Below, one piece after another: positions 8,491 through 17,728 of a stretch of 64,000 nt of DNA. The notes under the pieces are model-generated. The model was not told the origin of the DNA, made no database searches, and was given only the letters and a program-made list of their open reading frames with translations. Made by a program: the position numbers and the translations under genes. Location: contig CBDCRD010000003.1 of the NCBI GenBank assembly GCA_965220875.1, positions 52,289 through 116,288 on the forward strand, written 5' to 3'. The first letter of the stretch is position 1; each line of letters begins with the position of its first letter. The DNA comes from WTFY01 sp965220875. GTDB taxonomy: Bacteria > Pseudomonadota > Gammaproteobacteria > UBA4575.

Positions 8491-8513
8491 ATATTGAATT
8501 TCGTATTCAATAT
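8491..8513. promoter_or_regulatory. Palindromic operator candidate upstream of Panacea gene
   Basis: A perfect 9-bp inverted repeat (ATATTGAAT / ATTCAATAT) with a 5-nt spacer lies 18-40 nt before ATG 8473, in the expected promoter or leader. Toxin-antitoxin operons are usually repressed by their own products at such palindromes. Confidence 0.5.
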
Positions 8514-8875
8514 ACGGGATAGTATACATCAAAAAGAATACAATAGAGGCGGAACCTGAACACCACTCATTGTCGTACCCCTGAATCCAGTTTTTAATGA
8601 ATAATTTGATTTATTTGACAATTATTCATAATAATCACTTTACCGCCCTGAAATGATAATATTAATCGACAAGCAAATGTATTTTACTCTTGGTTTAGGA
8701 AAGAACGAAATCAAACTCATAAAATTGCAATTGGTGAGGATTTTAGGTAAATTGTCTGTTTTCGTCAAGTGCCTACCGGTCAACCTACCTTGTAAACTAT
8801 AGAATTTAAAGGGTGTTGTTTTGAACTAAACATAAGGTCCAACAAACCTTCTTTTTCAGTTCTAGGGTTATTTGA
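8514..8875. other. A+T-rich intergenic region without a visible gene
   Basis: No convincing reading frame, RNA gene or terminator is seen in these 362 bases. The stretch is A+T-rich and separates the Panacea pair from the next minus-strand gene. Confidence 0.6.
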
Positions 8876-9400
8876 CTATACGGTTTCGGGATTTTTATAA
8901 TTTTTGATATCCTTAATTAACCATTCCAACATACCCAAATTAGTAATTGTGGTTGCATCGTTTCCTACACTTTTTCTTATTGCCAAGAGAAAATCACCTA
9001 ATAGTTCCATTAACTTTATGGAATTCTGATTTTCATCATTCACTGAATAGAAATGCTGCATCAAGCTATTGTATGACGTCACCACTTCATCAGATCCAAT
9101 CAAGACAAGTTGACAACAAGCCCTTCTGTATTCATGTGACAAAATTATTTTTACTGCTTCATCTTCCTTTGTTGTAGATTTGCGTTTAAGTTTCGTGTTC
9201 TTGTTATCATAATTTGAGAATGTAAGGATGTAAGGTTTCAGGATTTGATTGTATATCTCAATTCTGTCACTTCTGAGATTTTCCTCCAACTTAATTTTTC
9301 TTTCTATGGATTTCTGATTCCTCCAGATTTTATTTCCAAAATAAAGAGCTAAAAGAGGTGTGGTTATACTTCCTAAAGCCGTAATTATTTCCAAAATCAT
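8876..9400 (-). CDS. Single-helix membrane protein with helical cytoplasmic tail
   Basis: The 174-residue protein begins with a hydrophobic N-terminus (MILEIITALGSITTPLLALYFG) followed by a long charged, helical, Lys/Glu-rich region. It is A+T-rich in codon use, unlike the transfer genes. The family is unknown. Topology resembles the 152-residue protein at 51173. Its leader (9402-9424) shares a nearly identical 23-nt block with the leader of the gene at 38774, including a GGGAGGGTACTAG ribosome-binding region. It might be an accessory effector, but nothing shows that directly. Confidence 0.6.
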   Translation of the reverse strand: MILEIITALGSITTPLLALYFGNKIWRNQKSIERKIKLEENLRSDRIEIYNQILKPYILTFSNYDNKNTKLKRKSTTKEDEAVKIILSHEYRRACCQLVLIGSDEVVTSYNSLMQHFYSVNDENQNSIKLMELLGDFLLAIRKSVGNDATTITNLGMLEWLIKDIKNYKNPETV

Positions 9401-9649
9401 TTTCTAGTACCCTCCCATTTCATCGCAATAATGTTATAATAATAGCAACCTTGCTTCAGATAAGGACTCCCCTTATCGCACCCTAGGCCTGATTCAGTTT
9501 CGGTTCGCCGGCCATGCAATGTCTCCAACAGTCCAAAAATTATGGTTTGCACATGAATATATTTTCTGTAATTAGAAATTATTATCCAGCCCGACCCGGA
9601 ATATTAGCTTAATCATTTGAGAAACACATTTTAAAGCCATCATTTATCC
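9401..9649. promoter_or_regulatory. Divergent promoter region of kinase-receiver-HNH-MTase operon
   Basis: A 249-nt gap between divergent genes. On the minus side it holds the shared 23-nt leader block (9402-9424). It contains A+T-rich promoter-like sequence (TTATAATAATAG near 9434). There is no clear ribosome-binding site in front of ATG 9650, and no gene is seen. Confidence 0.4.
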
Positions 9650-12199
9650 ATGAAAATTTCTAAAAAAAGGGTTTCCTTCAAGGTTTCAGCCCGAACGGCT
9701 CGCCTTATCGGTCGTGAAAATGTTGCAACCTCCCATGGGGCGATTACCGAATTGGTCAAGAATTCCTATGATGCCGATGCACGGATGTGTGCCCTGTTGT
9801 TTTTACGTCGATTCCCTGAAGTACCAAGAGAAATCACCAATGACGAGTATGAATTTCTTTGCCGGCTCAATCACGAGATTGCAGGGTTCTTTGAGAAAAA
9901 GGAAAACGTTTACCAACTTTCCGAAGGCATTACAAGAAATTCGTTAGAATTGCTTGACGCAATATTCGAAGATTTTCTTGACCTCTGGATTATTGACAAT
10001 GGCATCGGAATGACATCCAAGACAATCGAGGAACGATGGATGGTGATCGGGACCAATGTCAAGGACACCCAGGTAAAATCTACAGGTGGAAGAATCATGA
10101 CGGGGGCCAAGGGTATAGGCCGCTTTGCCTTGGATCGGCTTGGGGAAAAATCCGAACTTTATTCTGCAACCGCAAACAATGATACCTTGGTGCACTGGTC
10201 AGTGGATTGGAAAACCTTCGAAGGTGAAGATAAAATACTTGAGGATGTTGAAGCTTCCCTTGAATACAAATATGAGACTTTTCCCAACTTCATATCTAAA
10301 ATAGGGCTCAACCATATCCTTCCTGAAACAGCGCCGGGGACAAATGAAAAATTGAACGACCTGTCTTACAAAACCGGGACGGCCTTGCGTTTGCAGTTCT
10401 TGCGGGACAATTGGAGCAGGAAAGAAGTCCATAAACTGAAAAAGACTCTTGAAACACTCCTTCCTCCAAGTGACCGAAACGATTTCAGCATTTTTGTTTA
10501 TAGTCACAATGAAAATGATTCTGGCGATTGGCTGGTTAATTTCCCACCGGATCAGTTTGACTATCGCCTGAAGGCAAGTGTAAAAGCAAATGGAGTTGTG
10601 GCCATTAGATTGGATCGCCATGAATTTGATGTCGACCGCATCAGGTCTAGTTTTTATGAATTGGAAGAGATTAATGTCGCCGGATACAAAAAGGATGATT
10701 TCAGCAAGGGGTTCCATTCCTATGAAACCAACCTGGAAGAATTGTTGAATCCGAATGGGGACAAGGATATTCGTGAAGCCTATGAGATAGGCCCATTTGA
10801 ATTTAGCTTTTACTTTAGCAAACTTTCAAATCCGGCAAAAAATATTCAGGAAAGATTTCCACAAAAGCGATTTGATGCAAATAAACGTCGGCAATGGATG
10901 GCCGTCTCTGGAGGAATCAGAATCTACCGTGATGGTTTTCGGGTTCGGCCTTTTGGTGAACCTGGATCCCAGAGTTCTGATTGGTTGCTGTTGGGAGATA
11001 GGACTGCGAGGAATCCCACTGCAGTTGGCACAGGCAAAGGGTTTTGGCCTGTACCTCCCCAACAGGTGGCCGGAACCATTGATATTTCACGAGTTCATAA
11101 CCCACGGCTGGATGACCAATCCAACCGTGAGGGAATCAAGGACAATCGAGCCTTTGATGTATTTAGACAAATTGTTGTCGCCCTCATTAAGGAGTTTGAA
11201 AAAGACAGGAACCGAATCCATCGAAATTTTCTTTTGGCTTACAACAAGGATCATCCTGAAGAAGAGGAATTGAAAAAAGGGGACAAAGCTGCAAGGAAAA
11301 TCATTGCCACCCAGGACAAACTTGTTATCTCAAGAGAAAATCTTGATCCGGAAACCTCCTTGGATCTGGCAAAAGCCTATGAGCGGCGAAAGAGTGAGGT
11401 GGAATCCTTAAGTGATGAAATCCAGGTCCTGAGAGGCATGGCAACCTTGGGTACGGTTCTTGTTTCTTTTACCCATGAATTAAAGCAAATCCAGCTCAAT
11501 ATGGATTCACGTCAATCTAGACTGATAAAATCTCTTGAAGGGGTCATTGATATCAATCGGTTGAAAAAAATTCCTAAACCAACAAATCCCTACGAGATAT
11601 TGGATCGATGGAACAGGGAAGACCAGAAGGTTTCCAGGTGGATTGATTTTGCCCTTTCCTCAGTTACGAATTCCAAAAGGCGGCGAAAACAAATTGTCTG
11701 GCAGAAATATTTTACCAATCTGACACTGTTTTGGGAAAATATATTTCAGGAAAGAAAAATAACTTTCAACTTCCCGATTGATCTGGATTCCAATCTTGTT
11801 ATACTTGCTCACGAAATTGATCTGGATAGTGTATTCTTCAATCTTGTCATCAATTCAATAGAGGCATTAACCAGACCCAGTCAAAACCAAAACAGAATGA
11901 TTCAAGCCAAGTATATTTCTTCTGATGAGAAAAAGATTGTATTTGAATATTCGGACAATGGCCCGGGAATACCGAGAGTCTTCAGAACACCTTCGGATAT
12001 TTTCAATTATGGTGAAACATCAAAGCCGGAAATTTCTGGCCTGCAGGTTGAAGGAACTGGGATAGGAATGGCAATCCTGAAGGAAATCATTGATGATTAT
12101 GGTGGCAATGTGCGTGTTTTATCTGAACTTGGGGGTCCTGGTTTTAGTCTTGAAATAGTTCTGCCACGGTATAATAAACAGCCTGATAGAAATCCCTGA
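9650..12199 (+). CDS. Double-GHKL ATPase / histidine kinase-like sensor
   Basis: The 849-residue protein has two GHKL ATP-binding modules. The N-terminal one is MORC/Hsp90-like: ELVKNSYDADA (N box, about residues 37-47), LWIIDNGIGM and GAKGIGRFALDRLG. The C-terminal one is a canonical kinase: a phosphoacceptor-like helix with SFTHELKQ (His609), then FFNLVINSIEAL, FEYSDNGPGIP and EGTGIGMAILKEII. It is soluble, without membrane helices or a classical periplasmic sensor, so it probably senses an intracellular signal. Eleven bases after its stop begins a receiver-like gene, then an HNH nuclease and a methyltransferase. The set looks like a two-component-controlled restriction or defence operon. 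The role is inferred; the domains are clear. Confidence 0.8.
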   Translation: MKISKKRVSFKVSARTARLIGRENVATSHGAITELVKNSYDADARMCALLFLRRFPEVPREITNDEYEFLCRLNHEIAGFFEKKENVYQLSEGITRNSLELLDAIFEDFLDLWIIDNGIGMTSKTIEERWMVIGTNVKDTQVKSTGGRIMTGAKGIGRFALDRLGEKSELYSATANNDTLVHWSVDWKTFEGEDKILEDVEASLEYKYETFPNFISKIGLNHILPETAPGTNEKLNDLSYKTGTALRLQFLRDNWSRKEVHKLKKTLETLLPPSDRNDFSIFVYSHNENDSGDWLVNFPPDQFDYRLKASVKANGVVAIRLDRHEFDVDRIRSSFYELEEINVAGYKKDDFSKGFHSYETNLEELLNPNGDKDIREAYEIGPFEFSFYFSKLSNPAKNIQERFPQKRFDANKRRQWMAVSGGIRIYRDGFRVRPFGEPGSQSSDWLLLGDRTARNPTAVGTGKGFWPVPPQQVAGTIDISRVHNPRLDDQSNREGIKDNRAFDVFRQIVVALIKEFEKDRNRIHRNFLLAYNKDHPEEEELKKGDKAARKIIATQDKLVISRENLDPETSLDLAKAYERRKSEVESLSDEIQVLRGMATLGTVLVSFTHELKQIQLNMDSRQSRLIKSLEGVIDINRLKKIPKPTNPYEILDRWNREDQKVSRWIDFALSSVTNSKRRRKQIVWQKYFTNLTLFWENIFQERKITFNFPIDLDSNLVILAHEIDLDSVFFNLVINSIEALTRPSQNQNRMIQAKYISSDEKKIVFEYSDNGPGIPRVFRTPSDIFNYGETSKPEISGLQVEGTGIGMAILKEIIDDYGGNVRVLSELGGPGFSLEIVLPRYNKQPDRNP

Positions 12200-12210
12200 A
12201 AGTAATTACA

Positions 12211-12885
12211 ATGACTTGTTATATAGCTTACATTGACGAAAAAACGGATGAACGGAATAATTTCTTTTCTGATGCCTACAACGCCGGATTCCGTGAAGAA
12301 GAGATAAAGTTGGTTGATCCCGAACCATGGAAAGATCCTGAAAAATTAATTGAGTATGTGCTTGAAGATCATATTGATGTGATCATAATCGATTATTTCC
12401 TTTCAGAAGTTGCTGAACTGAATTATTCGGGGCACGATTTGGCCGATCATCTATTGCGTTTACGCCCGGGTTTCCCCTGTTTTGTTCTGACTTCCTTTGA
12501 GGCCAAAGCGCTCAATGATTCCTCGGATGTGAACTTAATTTATTCAAAAATATCCTCCATTAAATTCGATCGTGTCATTAACTTCGATCGTGTAAGGACA
12601 CAGGTGCAAAACTATCAGACCAGGATTGAAGGTTGGGAGAAGAAATTGCTTGAATTATTAGCTATTCCCAAGGCCGAAAGGACCGCTCCCCAAATTGAAA
12701 AAATAGTTGAACTGGATCGTTTGATTGAGAATGCTCTAGGGGGTGAATACAAACTTTCAAACAGAGTCAAAGAGTTCCTTAGGGAGGATACTGAATTTAG
12801 AAAAGGACTTATGGAGAAAACTCAAGAACTCATCGATGAAATTAAATCCAGATTGGAAAGTCCAAAATACCATGATGGTCCGTGA
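12211..12885 (+). CDS. Receiver-domain protein (response receiver)
   Basis: The 224-residue protein has the expected receiver residues: an acidic pair in YIDE (Asp9/Glu10), the phosphoacceptor in VIIIDYFLSE (Asp61), LTSFE (Thr94/Ser95) and a Lys in IYSKIS (Lys113). The C-terminal half is a charged, helical coiled-coil-like region instead of a DNA-binding output domain. It therefore likely signals by protein contact, perhaps with the HNH nuclease whose gene overlaps its end. It lies 11 nt after the kinase gene. The partnership with that kinase is inferred from operon order. Confidence 0.75.
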   Translation: MTCYIAYIDEKTDERNNFFSDAYNAGFREEEIKLVDPEPWKDPEKLIEYVLEDHIDVIIIDYFLSEVAELNYSGHDLADHLLRLRPGFPCFVLTSFEAKALNDSSDVNLIYSKISSIKFDRVINFDRVRTQVQNYQTRIEGWEKKLLELLAIPKAERTAPQIEKIVELDRLIENALGGEYKLSNRVKEFLREDTEFRKGLMEKTQELIDEIKSRLESPKYHDGP

Positions 12886-13489
12886 AAGGGTGCCCCAGCG
12901 AAGGGGTGTGGCTAAGAAGGGCAACTACAGGGAATACCGTGGAGAACTGGAAAGGGATTTCAACAGACGTTGTGGTTATTGTGATGACAGTTCTGAATCA
13001 GTTGATCCCATAACATTTCATATTGATCATTTTGCACCGAAAAGCAAATTTCCACAATTGAAAACCTCTTATGTCAATCTCGTTTATTCATGTCGTTTCT
13101 GCAATGTGAGCAAATCCAACAAATGGATTGGCAATGACCCGACAGTTCCCAATGATGGTCAGAAGGGTTTTGTGGATCCCTGTAACCAGAATTATGACAA
13201 TCATTTGGAACGATCTCCTGAAGGAAGAATAATACCAAAAACTGACCTTGGGCAATACATGTTCCGAAATCTGAAGCTTTACCTGCGACGTCATGAACAC
13301 CTTTGGGTGGCAAGGCGATTAAAAGGATTAAGGGAAGAAGTTAACCGATTGATAGGATTGATTTCAGAAGGAATAGAAAATGGTGATGTTACGTGGGATG
13401 ATGAGTATGTTCGTTTGTTGGAATCCTTCATGGACTTAACCAAAGAATATGAAAGGTACCTGGCCCTCGTCTGGAACCGAAATGGCTAA
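12872..13489 (+). CDS. HNH endonuclease
   Basis: The 205-residue protein starts at ATG 12872 (or 12875), overlapping the receiver gene; a longer upstream frame would lie wholly inside that gene. It holds an HNH/McrA-like nuclease core: RRCGYCDDS, then FHIDHFAPKSKF, YVNLVYSCRFCNVSK and a later FVDPC segment. The two CxxC pairs should bind structural zinc and the HIDHF histidines form the beta-beta-alpha-metal site. It overlaps the next gene by 8 nt. In this setting it is the likely cleaving partner of the downstream methyltransferase, that is, a type II-like restriction pair under receiver control. Confidence 0.82.
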   Translation: MMVRERVPQRRGVAKKGNYREYRGELERDFNRRCGYCDDSSESVDPITFHIDHFAPKSKFPQLKTSYVNLVYSCRFCNVSKSNKWIGNDPTVPNDGQKGFVDPCNQNYDNHLERSPEGRIIPKTDLGQYMFRNLKLYLRRHEHLWVARRLKGLREEVNRLIGLISEGIENGDVTWDDEYVRLLESFMDLTKEYERYLALVWNRNG

Positions 13490-15101
13490 AAATGAGATGC
13501 GATATTTCGGGGCTGTCTACACACCGGAACCAATAGCAACTTCCATCGTTGCACATTGTGAAGAATTATTGGAAAGAAAAAATAATCTTCGAGTCCTTGA
13601 ACCCAGCGTAGGTGATGGCTCGTTTGTACGTGCATTGCATACTTCAAAAATTGATATTGCAACTGTTTCGGCTGTCGATCTGGATCAACGGGTTATTGAC
13701 GAGTTGCATTCAAATTCCAGTTTCTTCAGATTTCCCCTGAAACTGTACCGCAATGATTTCCTGGAATTTGCCATGGAGTCTGGAGATGGCACTTCACAAG
13801 ATCTGATTATCGGAAATCCACCCTTCATCAGCTACCGTAATTACACTGATGAATTCAGACAAAATTCCACGCTACTGGCCAAACAGTGTAACGAATCGGT
13901 AATTTACTTCAAAAACGCATGGGTAGCCTTTACCCTAACAGCAGAAAGACTTTTGGCACCAGATGGTTTGCTGGCCCTTGTTCTACCCTACGAAATCCTG
14001 ACTGTTGAATATGGGCAACTTTTCCTTCAATCACTGCAGGCAAGTTTCAATCGCATTGATATCTTTGTATCAGATCAAAGAGCCTTCCCTGAAATCGATC
14101 AGGATGCTGTCATTTTTATTGGTGATCGTACCAACGACAGAGCGCAACCAGGCGTATTCATACACAAGGCGAATTCGTTCACAAAACTTGAATCCGGAAA
14201 AGGTAAAAGGATACAACTTCTGGAGGGACCTCAAAGGGGTTTGGAAATGAATGCCTTCCTGTTGGAAGATATGGAACTTGCTGCCTTGCGGGAGATTCGT
14301 CAAAAATGTTTCTCGATTTCCGACTATGCCGGAAGCACTCCGGGGCTTGTAACTGCTGCCAATGATTTCTTCATCCGGAACTTGGATGATGTCCGTGAAC
14401 TTGGTCTGGAGGATTATGCACAACCCATTCTCAGGCACAGCTCGTACATTAATGGAAGCCCGGTTTACCGAAATGCAGATCACAAAAAGATCACTCGTCA
14501 GAGGCCTTCCCAATTCCTTCATTTTCATGGAGATTATAAAAAACTCTCAAAGAGTGCAAAAGATTATATTAAGTCAGGAGAAACGCAAGGGTTACACCGT
14601 CGGTATAAATCCATGATTCGTGACAAATGGTTTGAAGTTCCATTGGCTGATCCCAAACCGGGCTTCATATTCAAAAGATCCCACAGTCATCCACGGATTG
14701 TCGTCAACAGGGCAAATATCCTGACGACTGATGGGGCCTATGGCATTACCCCGCATGTGGATTATTCCATTGATGCCATATGCTATTCATTTTTCAACTC
14801 CCTGACCCTGCTGTTTGCCGAAATGGATGGAAGATTTTATGGTGGCGGAGTATTGGAATTGACACCAAGGGAGTTTCGCGGTTTACCCCTTGTTTACAAG
14901 GAACCCTCCAAAGGTGAATTCAGGGACTTTCTAGAAACCCATCACATGGCCAATGGCAGACCGGAACCAATACTTGATTTTGGGGATGCATGGCTTGGTC
15001 AAATGTTGAATATTGACAAGGATACCCTTCAAATGATGCGAAATTGCTGGGAAAGAGTAAGAGCACACCGACTGAGGCACGGTGGATTTATGCAAACATA
15101 G
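13482..15101 (+). CDS. N6-adenine DNA methyltransferase (gamma-type, TaqI/Eco57I-like)
   Basis: The 539-residue protein starts at ATG 13482, overlapping the HNH stop. It shows the order of a gamma-class amino-methyltransferase: FGAVYTPEPIA, motif I LEPSVGDGSF (about residues 39-48), motif IV NPPF (about 111-114), then a target-recognition half with WFEVPLADPKPG and FYGGGVLELTPREFRGLP. It would methylate adenine in a specific DNA site using S-adenosylmethionine. Its last about 100 nt, with downstream DNA, are duplicated at 33556, so a second copy or an ancestral position once existed there. Confidence 0.85.
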   Translation: MAKNEMRYFGAVYTPEPIATSIVAHCEELLERKNNLRVLEPSVGDGSFVRALHTSKIDIATVSAVDLDQRVIDELHSNSSFFRFPLKLYRNDFLEFAMESGDGTSQDLIIGNPPFISYRNYTDEFRQNSTLLAKQCNESVIYFKNAWVAFTLTAERLLAPDGLLALVLPYEILTVEYGQLFLQSLQASFNRIDIFVSDQRAFPEIDQDAVIFIGDRTNDRAQPGVFIHKANSFTKLESGKGKRIQLLEGPQRGLEMNAFLLEDMELAALREIRQKCFSISDYAGSTPGLVTAANDFFIRNLDDVRELGLEDYAQPILRHSSYINGSPVYRNADHKKITRQRPSQFLHFHGDYKKLSKSAKDYIKSGETQGLHRRYKSMIRDKWFEVPLADPKPGFIFKRSHSHPRIVVNRANILTTDGAYGITPHVDYSIDAICYSFFNSLTLLFAEMDGRFYGGGVLELTPREFRGLPLVYKEPSKGEFRDFLETHHMANGRPEPILDFGDAWLGQMLNIDKDTLQMMRNCWERVRAHRLRHGGFMQT

Positions 15102-15455
15102 GGTAAATACTTTTCCGGAACCGTCAGGGGAGGCCAGAGTGCCTTCCATCCCATTGGAAATTTGATCAGGAGTCCACACAGTCACAGCAACCAGGTTGTC
15201 ATCGCCGAATAATCCATGGGCCAATCACGCCCGGTTTTGCCTGTGTTGGTTTCAAGGCGCCATCGGTCCAGCGTCAGGGTTTGAAACCCGTTCCGGCCTT
15301 GCTGACCTCCCCGCCGGCATGGTCCTGATGAGACCTTCCTTCCTCAACAAGTCCCCCAGTTTCCCCATCAGTTCGCGATTGAGGGCAGCAGGGCTGCCCC
15401 CTCTCGGTCGTAATCCTGGGAAGAGCATCATTTCCGACATGCGGGGAACCATCAT
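14997..15455. repeat. Segmental direct repeat, copy 1
   Basis: This copy matches 33556-34058 in the same orientation. It starts inside the methyltransferase 3' end and runs through DNA that, at the other copy, encodes a small membrane protein and the C-terminus of the 337-residue gene. Copy 1 lacks about 15 and about 36 bases present in copy 2 and is frameshifted, so it is the degraded one. It ends abruptly at a Panacea-domain remnant. Confidence 0.8.
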
Positions 15456-15673
15456 ACAGATCCCGTACGACCGGACCATGCGGCCAAGCTTCCAAATCCT
15501 CAGCAAAAAGAGGACCTTCATAATTACCCAGATACCATGACTGCGCAAAGTAGACAAGTTTTGGAAGCTTCAGCTGATCACAAGGGGGTAGATTTGACTC
15601 AGATCAGCTCCTTTTTAGAAACCAGTTTGCAACAGCCATGGCTGTACTTGGTGCGTTTGTTGCTTCTGTCATT
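15456..15673 (-). pseudogene. Broken Panacea/SocA antitoxin remnant
   Basis: Read from ATG 15673, the frame gives TAMAVANWFLKRS, an in-frame TGA, then SESNLPPCDQLKLPKLVYFAQSW and EAWPHGPVVRDLYDG, a clear Panacea-domain N-terminal half. It then runs into repeat copy 1 at the sequence shared with the 337-residue gene (YDGSPH), so its 3' half is lost. The nonsense codon plus truncation make it a pseudogene. It is diverged from the intact family member at 7889-8473. Confidence 0.75.
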
Positions 15674-15820
15674 CTTCTTGCCCCCCGCTCCGTTTTGGCA
15701 ATCATATCTTTCATGACAGTATAATTTCGATTTGTTCATCCAGCATTACAATACTCAGATTCCCAATTTCATCAATCACCAAATAACGACTTGATTTATA
15801 AAATATTCAATTACCGAGAG

Positions 15821-17482
15821 TTATGGCTTCATTTCTGACTGAGGGTTGACCGGCGAATCGGGCTTGGTATCTTCCTCAGAGTTGTCGGTGTCCAGCTCGT
15901 TACCCAGCAAATGATCAGGATCTGTATCCGGGTTCGGACCAACACCCAGATTTCTTGCCATGTCATGAATGTCAACCATCGCAAAATCCGTATTCCTGAA
16001 GGTTTTCAATTTATGGGAATCGAGTTTATCAAAAGATGGTGAGATAAGCAGATATGTGCACCGTGTTTCCTTTTCACCAAGCCGGGCCAGAAACTCCTGG
16101 TACAATTCCTTCATTTTCCAGGGGTCATGGGCTTCCGGGTTGCGTTTGGCGTTCCCCATCCAGATGGTTCGGTCACCATTTTCCTCCCCCACGGCGAGAA
16201 CATCCACATCGCCCACAATTTTTGGATGCCAGGCCGAGGATGCCGTTTGAAATTTGGCTGGCGGCAATTCCTTGAGATATTGAGCACCCATCTGTTCAAG
16301 GGCAGGTCCTTCCAGGGTTGTCATTTTTCTATCCGCCTCCCTGTAATCAACCCCCCTGGCAAGGGTTGTTCTTTCCCTGGTGGCAACCTTCCAAATCCCG
16401 GGAAACACACCAACCTGAAACAGGGTGTTGTTGTCGGTGATTCGCCATCGGGACTGTTCCTCAATGCCGAACGGCATGTTCCTGTCCATCAGACCCACCC
16501 TGTCCTTCATGAATCTGAGCAATTCGATCTTGGCCGGATTGTTGCCATACTCGCCGGGGATTTCCCGCAGCTGGACGCCACGGGGGTGACGTTCCCCGAT
16601 CCACAGGAACAGGTTACGGTGTTCGGGCTGCAACTCAACAAAGGCCCGGTCATCAAAGCGTTCACGATAACCGTTCTCCAGAATCTGGTGCTCGATCTTC
16701 AGAAACTCCTGCCGCCATTCATTCCTATCCGATATACCATGCAGATGGGCATGACTGTCATCCATGCAGTAGCGCCGCCAGTTCCGGGGCATACCGCCAT
16801 AGGCGGTCCACAGGGTCAGGAATTTCCCTGGTTCCGCCAGGATGTCATGCTCTTCGGCAACCGTGAGGGTCGTCCGTAGCGACCAGGGACCAAGGGTCAT
16901 TCCCTCATCCACCAATCCATGCAGGGGCTCTGTTGCTTTAAACATGTCATCAATCTTTTGTTGATGGGACCCCATCAGCACCAGCTTGCCGGGATATTTT
17001 TTGCCCCAGTCTCCCCAACTGCCTACGGCAATGTCAATTATATCCTTGAGAGCACCGGCAATCCCCGTTTTGGTCGCATGATGAAACTCATCAAGAATAA
17101 CCACGCCCCCCTGTTGCCACAGGGTTGTGAGAATGTTTTTAAAGTGATTGAAATGATCACCCTCGGGTTTGGTTGGGGGTAGTAATTGCGATATGTTGGG
17201 AAGTCCACCTTCCTGTGCAGCAAGCAAGAGGTTATTATTCATTGCATCCAGTGGGTAAGGGCCTTCACCAGCTTCGACCATCTGATAATAGACAAAGGGT
17301 ATACTAGAGGGTATTTTGGACCTGACCTCCCGAATCAGTTCGGTTTTGCCAACCCCACGCCGGCCCCTGATCCAGTAAGTGCTGAATAATCTTCTATTGG
17401 TGGGAGTGTCATGGTCCAGCCTGTCAAGGAGCTTCTTCCTGATGTCTTTCCGGCCATAGAAACGCCAGTCTTTTGTGTTCAT
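15821..17482 (-). CDS. AAA ATPase with PD-(D/E)xK-like C-terminus
   Basis: The 553-residue protein has a Walker A in RGRRGVGKTELIR (about residue 40), a Walker B in GVVILDEFHHA (about 123) and an archaeal-type ATPase layout. The C-terminal part has VGDVDVLAVG and WMGNAKRN, matching the D...xxK core of the DUF234-type nuclease-like domain, though the middle acid is not evident. The tail is acidic and disordered. It follows the frameshifted ISP-type gene on the same strand, 246 nt downstream, and may be its partner. STAND or restriction-associated ATPases are alternatives. Confidence 0.7.
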   Translation of the reverse strand: MNTKDWRFYGRKDIRKKLLDRLDHDTPTNRRLFSTYWIRGRRGVGKTELIREVRSKIPSSIPFVYYQMVEAGEGPYPLDAMNNNLLLAAQEGGLPNISQLLPPTKPEGDHFNHFKNILTTLWQQGGVVILDEFHHATKTGIAGALKDIIDIAVGSWGDWGKKYPGKLVLMGSHQQKIDDMFKATEPLHGLVDEGMTLGPWSLRTTLTVAEEHDILAEPGKFLTLWTAYGGMPRNWRRYCMDDSHAHLHGISDRNEWRQEFLKIEHQILENGYRERFDDRAFVELQPEHRNLFLWIGERHPRGVQLREIPGEYGNNPAKIELLRFMKDRVGLMDRNMPFGIEEQSRWRITDNNTLFQVGVFPGIWKVATRERTTLARGVDYREADRKMTTLEGPALEQMGAQYLKELPPAKFQTASSAWHPKIVGDVDVLAVGEENGDRTIWMGNAKRNPEAHDPWKMKELYQEFLARLGEKETRCTYLLISPSFDKLDSHKLKTFRNTDFAMVDIHDMARNLGVGPNPDTDPDHLLGNELDTDNSEEDTKPDSPVNPQSEMKP

Positions 17483-17728
17483 TGATGTCTTGCCTTCAAT
17501 TTATCTTCTGAGCATCTCTGTTCAGGTTATCTTAATCAAATGGGTTTTGAGGGCCTGCAATCTCTCATTCCCTCATTTTCCATAATACCAGAATGTCTCC
17601 AACATGTGGTCTTCCCCATGCAGAAAATCAATTTCATCATGTTTTATCCTGATCGCCGATGTCTCATTCAGAACCTCTTCCTTTATTCCGTTCGGCTTTA
17701 CGTGACACGACCGGATGTTCCCCTCCCA

